From: Kutzneria buriramensis
Lineage (GTDB): Bacteria; Actinomycetota; Actinomycetes; Mycobacteriales; Pseudonocardiaceae
NCBI RefSeq assembly: GCF_003387475.1
Contig: NZ_QUNO01000023.1
Span: forward strand, 62,001 to 126,000
Reading direction: 5' to 3'
DNA length: 64,000 bases
Below the pieces are notes generated by a model, which was not told where the DNA came from, did no database searches, and saw nothing but the letters and a program-made list of their open reading frames with translations. The translations under genes were made by a program, and so were the position numbers. The stretch's first letter is position 1; every line of letters begins with the position of its first letter. Below, one piece after another: positions 20,044 through 28,008 of this stretch.

Positions 20044-20724
20044 CTATGCGGCGATTCCTAGGTCGACTAGCTTTTGTAGAACTTCGAGGTCTTCGGCAAG
20101 TTCGGATGCGTCTCCGCCGGCCACGACGACGATCGAATCGAATTGGCTTCGAGCGGCCTTTCGTATCACAAGATCGGCCAAGTCGGGTAGCGATTCTCGA
20201 TTATCGAATTCGGATGCTTTGGTCTTGGTTATAATAAACTGGGTGGCGTTATCTCGCAGTACCAGATCTCCGGGCAAGTCAAACACGGCGGTTTCGGAGA
20301 ATTGGGCCCGCGAAGTGTCGAGTGCCCAGTCGCCTTTTTGGTAGAATTTTTGTGTCAGTTCAAGGGAGTTTGCTGTCGTGCTGTCTGCTGCGTGGGGTGA
20401 GAGCTTTTTGAGAACCCAAGTACCCTGTTTTCCTTGGAGTGTGACATGCCGAAAAAGGCATCCGCTAAGGGAAAGTGGGTGTCCTGCTATGTTAATGTCG
20501 GTCAATGTGACCGAATCGAATAGGATGCCAAGCCCGCTGCATGAGTCGAATGTGCATTCAGTGCAGTCGACGTTCCGTACGTGCGTGGGAGTCTCGAGAC
20601 CCGCGCCTTGGCCTAGGGTGCAACTGGAGAACGTGCATCGAGATAGTGATAGATCTTGAAAGGAAATTCGCTCGCCAACGTGCTTGACGTGGCTAAAATT
20701 CTGATCTGCAACCATCTTTCGCAA
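20044..20724 (-). CDS. Putative immunity protein of the HerA-linked toxin operon (pentapeptide-like)
   Basis: 226 residues. The TTG at 20724 is chosen because AAGGAG lies 7 nt before it; the next ATG (20715) would be 16 nt away. The N-terminal half has repeated Cys/Leu/Phe-containing short strands (SLSRCTFSSC, CTECTFDSC, LSGCLFRHV), giving a pentapeptide/beta-helix look. The C-terminus is alpha/beta. No signal peptide or TM. DNA here is clearly less GC-rich than its surroundings, indicating transfer. It is the last gene of the operon, 51 nt after a toxin-like gene, which is the position of an immunity gene. No family was recognised with certainty. Confidence 0.65.
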   Translation of the reverse strand: MRKMVADQNFSHVKHVGERISFQDLSLSRCTFSSCTLGQGAGLETPTHVRNVDCTECTFDSCSGLGILFDSVTLTDINIAGHPLSLSGCLFRHVTLQGKQGTWVLKKLSPHAADSTTANSLELTQKFYQKGDWALDTSRAQFSETAVFDLPGDLVLRDNATQFIITKTKASEFDNRESLPDLADLVIRKAARSQFDSIVVVAGGDASELAEDLEVLQKLVDLGIAA

Positions 20725-20775
20725 CGAGCTCTCCTTGTTGATGGCGGTCTCCCTTATCTATTCTAGCAGTGCGAA

Positions 20776-21780
20776 TCACGACTTGTTGGTTGGAGATTTG
20801 AGGCCGAAGAGCTCGTAAACCTCGCTACTTGTAAGGCTGGGGTATGTTATTAGGTTATCTTCCGATCTGATGTAGTCACGTCTGAGATGGTTTCCCTTGG
20901 TTGACTTTGAGTTGGTTGTGATGTCTATATTGAACCCGCCAACTGTAAAGTCGGGTTCCCGTTTTCCGATGGCCGTTAGTGGAGTTACGTTCGTGTCTAT
21001 TTGAACGTCGCGGTCGCCTTGAGCGCTTCGCTCGATGTATTTGCCGTACATCTGTCGTGCGCGAAACGGCTCACCGGAGCGAAGAGCGTCTCGCGCTGCT
21101 CGCATTTCCTTCAGTGTAAGTACGTCTTCTATGTCCTCTGTGTCGCCGTTTCGTGCTCGCTCTACCGCTTTTCGGATTCGATCGACGCTTTCGCGGTCTT
21201 GGTCGGCTAGTTGATCGGATGACTTCCCCTTTTTCGAGTCGTTCGGGGTGTTATCCGGTGTTGATGTGCCATTTTTCGATCGCTCTGGCTCTGGTGGCTT
21301 AGTGTCGCGTCCTGTTTTGGAAGCTTCAGACGCTTGTGGATGCTTTGATTCAGCTCGATCTTTTGCTTTGCTGGATGGCTGCAGCGAATGAACCGCCGGT
21401 GGGGTATCTGAATTCTTGCGTTTGATTGCGTCGGATGATTGCAACTCTTCCTGATTGCTGGACTTTTTATTTCGTTCATGGTTAGAGTTTAGTGACTTTT
21501 CTCCGATTTCTGCTCGCGCGGCATCTGATTGTGTAATTCGAGCCCGGGCGGCGCGATCGAGGATCTGGTGTTGTGTAGCGGCTGGATCCAGCTTGGTCGT
21601 ACCGGCGACCGCTGTGGCGCGACGATCGTTCATGCGTCGACGCAGTGGGCGTTCGGTACTTTCAGCTTGCGCAGCCTCTGATTGACTAGGGTGTTGTGGT
21701 TTGGTTGGCTTCTCGCATGCGGTTGTAGCCTTGTTAAGAAGGGAGTGGTCGGTGGATACTGCAGGCGTGTCCCTCGCCAT
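20776..21780 (-). CDS. Toxin-like protein: disordered N-terminus plus REase-like nuclease domain
   Basis: 334 residues. Residues 1-195 are low-complexity, rich in Ser/Lys/Glu/Pro and without TM or signal peptide. The last roughly 140 residues form a folded domain with a helical lead-in (EPFRARQMYGKYIE) and a core PDFTVGGFNIDITT ... HLRRDY ... LITYPSL. Polymorphic-toxin nucleases of restriction-endonuclease fold share this 'PDF-x(n)-(D/E)-(I/L)-T-T ... RPY ... ITY' layout, so I infer a DNase effector. The ATG at 21780 abuts the stop of the HerA gene (TAAATG), so the two are translationally coupled. AT-richer than its neighbours, as transferred toxin modules often are. Confidence 0.65.
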   Translation of the reverse strand: MARDTPAVSTDHSLLNKATTACEKPTKPQHPSQSEAAQAESTERPLRRRMNDRRATAVAGTTKLDPAATQHQILDRAARARITQSDAARAEIGEKSLNSNHERNKKSSNQEELQSSDAIKRKNSDTPPAVHSLQPSSKAKDRAESKHPQASEASKTGRDTKPPEPERSKNGTSTPDNTPNDSKKGKSSDQLADQDRESVDRIRKAVERARNGDTEDIEDVLTLKEMRAARDALRSGEPFRARQMYGKYIERSAQGDRDVQIDTNVTPLTAIGKREPDFTVGGFNIDITTNSKSTKGNHLRRDYIRSEDNLITYPSLTSSEVYELFGLKSPTNKS

Positions 21781-24633
21781 TTAGATCTTCCTTGGCTCGG
21801 TGATCACAGCGAGAGGCCATGTAGTGGCAAGATCGAGAAACCAGGTCGCTTCGACTAGGCGGGCTTCGTCGTCACCGGCTGAACTCAACTGCGCGACGGC
21901 GAGTTCGTAGCGTGAAGGGATGCCGCCGGTGATGATTGTGGTCCCGGGCCGCCAACTGTCGGGGTGTGCTTCCAACTGTTCCAGTTGCTCGACAACCGTG
22001 GCTGAAGTCAGATACAAGCCGCGCTCAGCCCACTGATCGGTGTCTGGGTGCTGTCCGTCGCCCTCATATGCGCTCAAAGCCCGAAGCACATCTACCCACC
22101 GGTACCTGCCCGCTTGCCATTCGACGTCCGAACCATCGCAAACCGAGATCCCGCCATCGAGTGCGCGCAACGCGATCCCCGCTAGGTGGGTGGCCAGCTC
22201 CTCAGGTTGGAAGTAGTAGGTCAGGCTGGTGTAGCGGGCGTCGATTGCGTCATTGATCTGGTGCAGGATGGCATGACTGATGATCTCGTGGGATGCACGG
22301 CTCATCAGTGCCATGCACCAGTCTCGGCTGGGGTTGGGGGAGGGCCGCCCGGTCAAGTGCGCGACGGTGAGGAGTTCGATCCACAGCACCAGCTCTGGGT
22401 CCTCGGCCAGCCCCTCGGTCTCGGCGAGCTGTCTAGCTGTCAACAACGGCCCAGCGGATGCGCGGTCGACCGCGATCTGCGGTACTGGCCCGGCCGGTCG
22501 GGTTTCGCGAGGTTCGCCGTAGGGGACCGTGATGCGGATCGGGCGGTCCATGCCGTCGGCGAACACCGCCGCCCGGCCCGGCGGCAGCGACACCACATGC
22601 CGAGACTGCGCCGGATCGAGGTTCATCGTGGCCCCGACCGCGTCGCGGTCGTCTTGGCCGGGCAGCCGGTGCACGATCTTGAGGGCGGTGTTCTTGATGA
22701 CGTCCGGGACGATCTTGTCGGGTATCTGTTCGGCGACCACGATTCCTTCGCCGTAGGCGCGGATCTCCGCCAGCAGCGCGGTGAACAGCTCGACGGCGTG
22801 GGCGGTGGGTGAGCCGGGGGTGGCGCGGCGCAGCAGCCGGTGGGCTTCTTCGATCACGGTCACATGCCGTAGCCCCACGGTCGGCTCCTTCGTGTGGCGG
22901 ACACGGAGGTGCTCGACGATCCGGATCAGCAGGGCGCCCATGAGGAACGCCTTGTCTCCGTCCTCACCGACGTCCTCGATTTCTAGGACCACGTTCCGGC
23001 GAAGGAGGTCGGAGATGCTGATGGGGTAGTGGCCGTCGAAGAACCGGCCCGGCGTTCCCAAACGGAGCGAGCGGAGACGGACGTCGACGAAGCCGCGGAC
23101 GTTGTCGCTGACCTCCTTGCCGTAGCCGATGCCCTCCACCACCTCCAGCGCCGTGCTGTGCAGATCAGCCAGCCGCGGGTAGCGCGGCGTAATCCCCGAC
23201 AGCCGGGACGCGCTGATCGTCGGATCCCACCCCAGGTCCCGGTAGCAGCGGTCCAATGCCTGGCTGAGCACTTGCGGGAACGGCTCGTCCGCCTCGAACG
23301 CCGCCAGGAACAAGGCACGTAGCAGGTCGATGTGGGTCTGCAACGGGAAACCCGGCTCGGGGTGCAGCGGGTTCAGGCCGTAGGGCACCGCATCCGGATC
23401 TCCCGGGTGCAGCACCACCACCTGGTCGGCGCCAATACGGCCGGCCATGCCGATGTACTCGGTTTTCGCCGGCTCGATCACCAACCATGGAACCTGCTGG
23501 TGGTGGAGTTGTTCCAACAGGTGCCGGGTGGTTTGAGACTTGCCGGAGCCGGTAGCGCCGGTGGTCAGGACGTGCCGGTTGAGGGTGGCGGTGGACACCG
23601 TGAACTCGCCGGCCTCTTCGTCGGCGTCATCCAGGATCGACCCGAGCATCACCGTGTTGCTGTCGTCGCCGTGGTGGTCGGGAGTGAGGTCGAACTCGGC
23701 GCGCTCCACCAAGCGGATCCCGGGCAGCTCCCGCCGGGGCGGTCGGGCGATCGCCGCCAGGAACTCGCCGCTGGCCCGCACCACCGCAGCGGCCGCCCGC
23801 AGACCGGGCTGCTGTCCGCGGTCGGAAACCAGGGTGGTGTCGGTGGGACGTGACGCAGTGGTCAGATCAGTGGCCTTGTCACCGGGGGCCAGCAGATAAG
23901 GCAGGTCATCCAGATCGCTCGCACTGCACAGCAGCGCTGCGGCCCGATGAGCCTTCGTCGGTGTGTCGGCTCCGACCAGGACCTCCACGTCCCATACCCC
24001 CGCCGCCAGGGCGCGGGATAGTTCGCGGTAGCGGGTCTGGGTGCGGGCCAAATCAATCTGGGCTTGGGCGGAGTTCTCCCGCTGCCGCAGACCGGGAAAC
24101 GCCGCCTCCAGATCGGCCAGTTCCTCGCGGACGGTCGTGACGTCGACGGGGCGGGCGATGATCAACCACACGAACGGCGTCCGTAGGTGCGCCACGTAGT
24201 CGTCGAACCCACCACGCCGCGGCGCCGATGTCGCTTCTTCTGCTTGGCTGGTCCACAACGGATCCACGGTGCCGGTGCAGCGCACCCACGCCGGCAAATC
24301 CCGCCATGCCCGGCCCAGAACGTCCGCATCGACGCGGGTTCCGCGGGCACCAGGCGGATACGCCACCGGCACCTGCCCCAACTCCATCGCGCTTGGGCCA
24401 TCGGAGAGTGCGGGACACCAGGGCCGGCCACCGAGCAGAATCTGTACCGGACCTCCCAGCTTCGGGCGGTACCAAGCGAACAGCAACGCCGCCTCCGACC
24501 TTGTCCGCAGCTCAGCATGCGCCGCCGCCAGCGCAGCGAAAATCTGGGAACTACTCGGGTCAGGCTTGGCGTCGTCGGTATGCCGGGGGACCTGCTGCAA
24601 CCGCACCACGGCAACGTGATCAAGGATGTGCAC
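21781..24633 (-). CDS. HerA/VirB4-like ATPase (DUF87 type)
   Basis: 950 residues from a GTG at 24633, 6 nt after the upstream stop. Residues 1-330 form a novel N-terminal region without TM. A RecA-like motor follows: Walker A GATGSGKS (about 356-363), a conserved LVIEPAKTEY strand, Walker B VTVIEEAHRLL (about 591-601), then a sensor region (VVAEQIPDKIVPDVIKNT) and an arginine-containing HVVSLPPGRA segment. This is the HerA-FtsK superfamily layout, close to VirB4/TraC-type export ATPases and to DNA-pumping HerA. The C-terminal 230 residues are an added helical domain. Operon position between a membrane partner and a toxin-like gene suggests it drives translocation; the substrate (DNA or protein) is not shown by sequence. 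Confidence 0.82.
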   Translation of the reverse strand: MHILDHVAVVRLQQVPRHTDDAKPDPSSSQIFAALAAAHAELRTRSEAALLFAWYRPKLGGPVQILLGGRPWCPALSDGPSAMELGQVPVAYPPGARGTRVDADVLGRAWRDLPAWVRCTGTVDPLWTSQAEEATSAPRRGGFDDYVAHLRTPFVWLIIARPVDVTTVREELADLEAAFPGLRQRENSAQAQIDLARTQTRYRELSRALAAGVWDVEVLVGADTPTKAHRAAALLCSASDLDDLPYLLAPGDKATDLTTASRPTDTTLVSDRGQQPGLRAAAAVVRASGEFLAAIARPPRRELPGIRLVERAEFDLTPDHHGDDSNTVMLGSILDDADEEAGEFTVSTATLNRHVLTTGATGSGKSQTTRHLLEQLHHQQVPWLVIEPAKTEYIGMAGRIGADQVVVLHPGDPDAVPYGLNPLHPEPGFPLQTHIDLLRALFLAAFEADEPFPQVLSQALDRCYRDLGWDPTISASRLSGITPRYPRLADLHSTALEVVEGIGYGKEVSDNVRGFVDVRLRSLRLGTPGRFFDGHYPISISDLLRRNVVLEIEDVGEDGDKAFLMGALLIRIVEHLRVRHTKEPTVGLRHVTVIEEAHRLLRRATPGSPTAHAVELFTALLAEIRAYGEGIVVAEQIPDKIVPDVIKNTALKIVHRLPGQDDRDAVGATMNLDPAQSRHVVSLPPGRAAVFADGMDRPIRITVPYGEPRETRPAGPVPQIAVDRASAGPLLTARQLAETEGLAEDPELVLWIELLTVAHLTGRPSPNPSRDWCMALMSRASHEIISHAILHQINDAIDARYTSLTYYFQPEELATHLAGIALRALDGGISVCDGSDVEWQAGRYRWVDVLRALSAYEGDGQHPDTDQWAERGLYLTSATVVEQLEQLEAHPDSWRPGTTIITGGIPSRYELAVAQLSSAGDDEARLVEATWFLDLATTWPLAVITEPRKI

Positions 24634-24639
24634 GGAGTG

Positions 24640-26547
24640 TTAGTCCTGTTCCGGGTTGAACAGCACCTGCGGAAGCAGACCGATACCGGGATTGCAGTCA
24701 CCAGCCACGACCCGGCGGCCGTCGCGTCCATGCTCCACGAGGATGAACGCCGTGTGCGGCAGCGACTGGATCTTCGTAGGCTCGACCTGGAACTCGTACA
24801 CCCGTGAGCGGGTGGTGCCGGTACTGGTGGACTCGCTGCTGGTGGTCGACACGGTGTCCTGCCAGGTCTGGGCGCGGGAGGTGGTGACCGAGTCCTGGGT
24901 GGACGACGAGTAGCCGCTGGCCATCGCCTGAAACGCGGCGCGGGTCTTGGCGGTGGAGGTGCCCTCGCTGCGGCCGGTGGAGTCGCTGGAACCCTGCGAC
25001 GTGGACTGGGAATCGGAGAACGACTTCCCGACCGTGTCGGTGATCTGCGAGAGCACGAACGTGTGGTGGCGCCCGATGAACTCCGCCGCCTCTTTCGCGT
25101 CGTGGGCGTTGCCCAGCCGCATCAGCACCGTGGCCCCATCCCCGGTGCCCAGCAGCTTGCGTAGGTCATCCCGCAGGTGCGCCAACAACAACACCACCCG
25201 CACACCCACGCGCTGTGCCTGCTTCGCGACCGCCTCGATCGTGGCCAGCCCAAGATGGTCCGCACCAGCCAGGATCAGCACAGATGGAGCCCCGGCGCGC
25301 TCGTGCACGGACAGGTCGATGACGAGCCGGCGCACCAGCAACGCGTCCAGCATCTCGCGGGTCGACTCGTGCGTGCCGCCCGTGGCCACCACCGTCACGC
25401 CCCGCGGCGGCCACATCCTGACCTCGCCAATCGTCGACCCGCTGCTGGCAGCGGATGCCGAGGTGTCCCGTTCCGCCAACGGGGACAGCACCGCAGTCAG
25501 GTACTGCACCTGCTCGGAGACCCGCTCAGACGAACCGACCAAGTCGATCTTCGCGGTGATCGCCCGGATCTCCTCCTTGCTCAACGGGAGCTCGGCGGAC
25601 ACCAACGTATGCACGCGACGTAACACCATCAGCCCCGCCACCAGGCGAGACCAGGTCACCTTCTCGCCCAGCTCGTCGACGACCGCACGAATGAGGTCCC
25701 GATGCAGGGCACGGTGATCGGTCCGCGTGCCCGCGGTGGGCAGCGTATACACCGCGTGGGCGATGAGCTCGGCTACCCCGGCGGGGGTCAGGTTGTCCAG
25801 CAGGTCGAGCTGACCCAGGCTATCGGGCAGATCGACCTGCTGGACGGGATAGCCCAGGCCGGCGGCGAACATCGCCAGCCCGCCGCCGACCCGTTCTTCG
25901 CTGAGGTCGACCACTGTGATGCTGGTGCCCTCGGCCACGAGCGAGGCACCCATGGTCGTGACCAGGCTGGCCCATCCGTGTCCAGTGCCGCCGATTACGT
26001 CCACCCGCGTGGTCTGGCCTGGAGTGATCGGCTCCCACGTCGGACGCTGCGCGTGCCGTTGCTGCTGCCAGAACTCGTGCTGCCGGCGCCTGGACTCCCA
26101 CCGCTTGTGCTCTTGACCGAACCGGTAGCGCAGCAGCAGGTTCCGCACGCGTGCTGCCCAGATCAACACCGACGGTCCCAGGAACGGTCCGACGGAGAGC
26201 ACTGCACCGGCGGCCACCGCGATCGGCGACCACACCCCGACATGCGGTGCCACCGACGGCGCCAGCCAGCCACCACCGATCAGTGCCAGCCCGACACCCG
26301 TACGGCGCACAGCACCCTGCCGGGCCGAGCGTCGCCACCCCTTGAAGCGTTCGATGTTGCTGGTGTCGAGCGCGGTCCAGGCCGGCTCGGGCTCGGTGAA
26401 CCCCTCGGCCGGCACTACGGGCTGCTGGTGCACCCACCCCCACCGCTCCGCGGGCTGAAACAACTGGCGCGCCAACACCGCGTTGCCTGGCCGCGGGGCG
26501 CCCGAGGAGAACCCGTCCGCCGCCTCGTCGTACACAGCTGCCCCCAT
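24640..26547 (-). CDS. Membrane partner of the HerA-like ATPase: two TM segments, degenerate P-loop, Ser/Thr-rich insert
   Basis: 635 residues, ATG at 26547. Two hydrophobic segments (about residues 76-92 and 107-130) are followed by an alpha/beta domain whose P-loop position reads GGTGHGWAS: the catalytic Lys-Ser/Thr is lost. Later strands (VTVVATGG, SVLILAGADHL) resemble the Walker B region of TraG/VirD4-like proteins. Residues 502-572 are a Ser/Thr-rich stretch (SFSDSQSTSQGSSDST and onward) just after a FVLSQ strand. First gene of the operon and translated almost without gap into the HerA gene. I infer an inactive, membrane-anchored coupling ATPase acting with the HerA-like motor. No family name is claimed. 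Confidence 0.72.
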   Translation of the reverse strand: MGAAVYDEAADGFSSGAPRPGNAVLARQLFQPAERWGWVHQQPVVPAEGFTEPEPAWTALDTSNIERFKGWRRSARQGAVRRTGVGLALIGGGWLAPSVAPHVGVWSPIAVAAGAVLSVGPFLGPSVLIWAARVRNLLLRYRFGQEHKRWESRRRQHEFWQQQRHAQRPTWEPITPGQTTRVDVIGGTGHGWASLVTTMGASLVAEGTSITVVDLSEERVGGGLAMFAAGLGYPVQQVDLPDSLGQLDLLDNLTPAGVAELIAHAVYTLPTAGTRTDHRALHRDLIRAVVDELGEKVTWSRLVAGLMVLRRVHTLVSAELPLSKEEIRAITAKIDLVGSSERVSEQVQYLTAVLSPLAERDTSASAASSGSTIGEVRMWPPRGVTVVATGGTHESTREMLDALLVRRLVIDLSVHERAGAPSVLILAGADHLGLATIEAVAKQAQRVGVRVVLLLAHLRDDLRKLLGTGDGATVLMRLGNAHDAKEAAEFIGRHHTFVLSQITDTVGKSFSDSQSTSQGSSDSTGRSEGTSTAKTRAAFQAMASGYSSSTQDSVTTSRAQTWQDTVSTTSSESTSTGTTRSRVYEFQVEPTKIQSLPHTAFILVEHGRDGRRVVAGDCNPGIGLLPQVLFNPEQD

Positions 26548-26822
26548 CTGTCACAGCCGCTGCCCGTCCGTCTGGTCGTCCGGTGACTGTAGGACCTCAC
26601 ACGGTTACCGAGGGAGAGCTGGCAGGTGCGTACTGAACTTCTTTCCCGTGAGCACCCATTCGGCGCAAGGCGCTGCCACCGTGTGTAGTAGTTCAGTGGG
26701 GCGGGTGGGTGTGGTTGTCAACCATCTGTCGTACACACGCGTCCCGCATTTTCGGTACACCCGAGCCAGAAACCGGGGCATACTCACGATCCCGGCCACG
26801 ACCTAGCATCAGGGGGACCAGC
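26548..26822. promoter_or_regulatory. Divergent promoter region of the HerA operon and the SH3-like gene
   Basis: 275 bp between the ATG at 26547 (minus) and the GTG at 26823 (plus). It should contain the operon promoter and that of the small divergent gene. No operator palindrome was recognised. An AGGGGGA site precedes the plus-strand gene. Confidence 0.45.
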
Positions 26823-27320
26823 GTGCCGAGGCGACCTGAAGCGACCGACGGCGACTACGACAGCTTCCGCAGCAGCGGCGACGCCGAGGAATCAGACCTC
26901 TTCGTGCCCTCACGCGATGTCGCGCGACCGGCACCCCCCAGAAGCGACATGTGGTGGGGCGGCCTGGAACCGGATACCCGCTACACCAGCACCTTCCCGA
27001 CCCGCTCGGACGACGCGATCGCCGCGCTGCGTCGCCCCGACTACCGTGGCGGGCGGACCGAGCAAGCCCGACCACGCTCCTCCTCGGCAACCTGGAGCAG
27101 CTCCTCCAGCAGTCGTCACGAGTTGGAGCGTGGCGACAAGGTCTATAACACCCGCTCTGTCGGCGGGATCCTCGGCGGGGCTGTGCCCAAGGAGACCGAG
27201 GGCAAGGTTCTGGGCATCAGCCACGGCGTGTTCAACCGATATGCGGTCGTCGAATTCAAGAACGGCTCGACCGAGAAGGTCAACATCGAGCACCTGCGCT
27301 ACGACAGCGGCTGGTACTGA
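26823..27320 (+). CDS. Small protein with disordered N-terminus and SH3/KOW-like C-terminus
   Basis: 165 residues from the GTG at 26823, which has AGGGGGA 7 nt upstream; the frame is open further up but lacks a site. Residues 1-100 are acidic/basic and Ser-rich without structure. Residues 105-165 (ELERGDKVYNTRSVGG ... AVVEFKNGSTEKVNIEHL) look like a small beta-barrel of SH3/KOW type. It is divergent from the HerA operon and probably belongs to the same system, since such a small partner at a shared promoter is unlikely to be accidental. Function unknown. Confidence 0.65.
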   Translation: MPRRPEATDGDYDSFRSSGDAEESDLFVPSRDVARPAPPRSDMWWGGLEPDTRYTSTFPTRSDDAIAALRRPDYRGGRTEQARPRSSSATWSSSSSSRHELERGDKVYNTRSVGGILGGAVPKETEGKVLGISHGVFNRYAVVEFKNGSTEKVNIEHLRYDSGWY

Positions 27321-28008
27321 TGCCTCGCCATCGTGTCCTCATCGCCGGGCGTCCGGCCGGAGCGCAGTCGCGAGTGCGGTGAGCAGTAACAATTACCGGG
27401 TTAGCGACCGGCCGAGTCGAGTGCGTGACTCCAGAAGCAGTGCGACGCAGGCTTGATCGCGCCGAGTCGAGGTGAGACGAGGTGTGTTATGTCCTCACTT
27501 TGTCAGAGCCCGCCGCCTCAGTGAAGACGAGGACTGGGATCTGTCTCGTCTGGTCAGGCGGGGTAAGAACGAGTCGGTCCGGGTCCGCCCCGCATTGCCC
27601 CCCCGTTGCCGCGTCGTGGTTCGATAACGTTGAGGTCCGCTCCCCGGCTGGTGAGCCGGACCTGGTCCGCCCGGACAAGCCCGAGCAGGGTAAGACCGGA
27701 AAGCGTGCCAGAACCAAGATCGGCGATCCGTTGACACGCTCATGGGAATCGTCTAGGCCACCGGCGCGTGCACCAGGAAGTACTCGATGTTATAGGAAGC
27801 CGGCCGACCCTTGCGGGTCTTCATGTCCTTGGACCGACAGATTAAAAGTCGGACTGTTGTCATCGGCACCACCAACTACCTGCAACTTTTCAACATGATC
27901 AAGCTCTTCGGTATGCCATGCCCCCTGTTGACCCCGTTTCGCGTCACGCATAGTGTCACGGGAACCCGGAACACGCCGTTCGCGGTGAACCTGGTGGCCG
28001 GCGCGCAC
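27321..28008. other. Non-coding stretch before the CRISPR array
   Basis: 688 bp without a supported gene. Short frames on both strands lack ribosome-binding sites and recognisable content. The last part lies at the leader-distal end of CRISPR array 1. Nothing else is seen. Confidence 0.5.
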
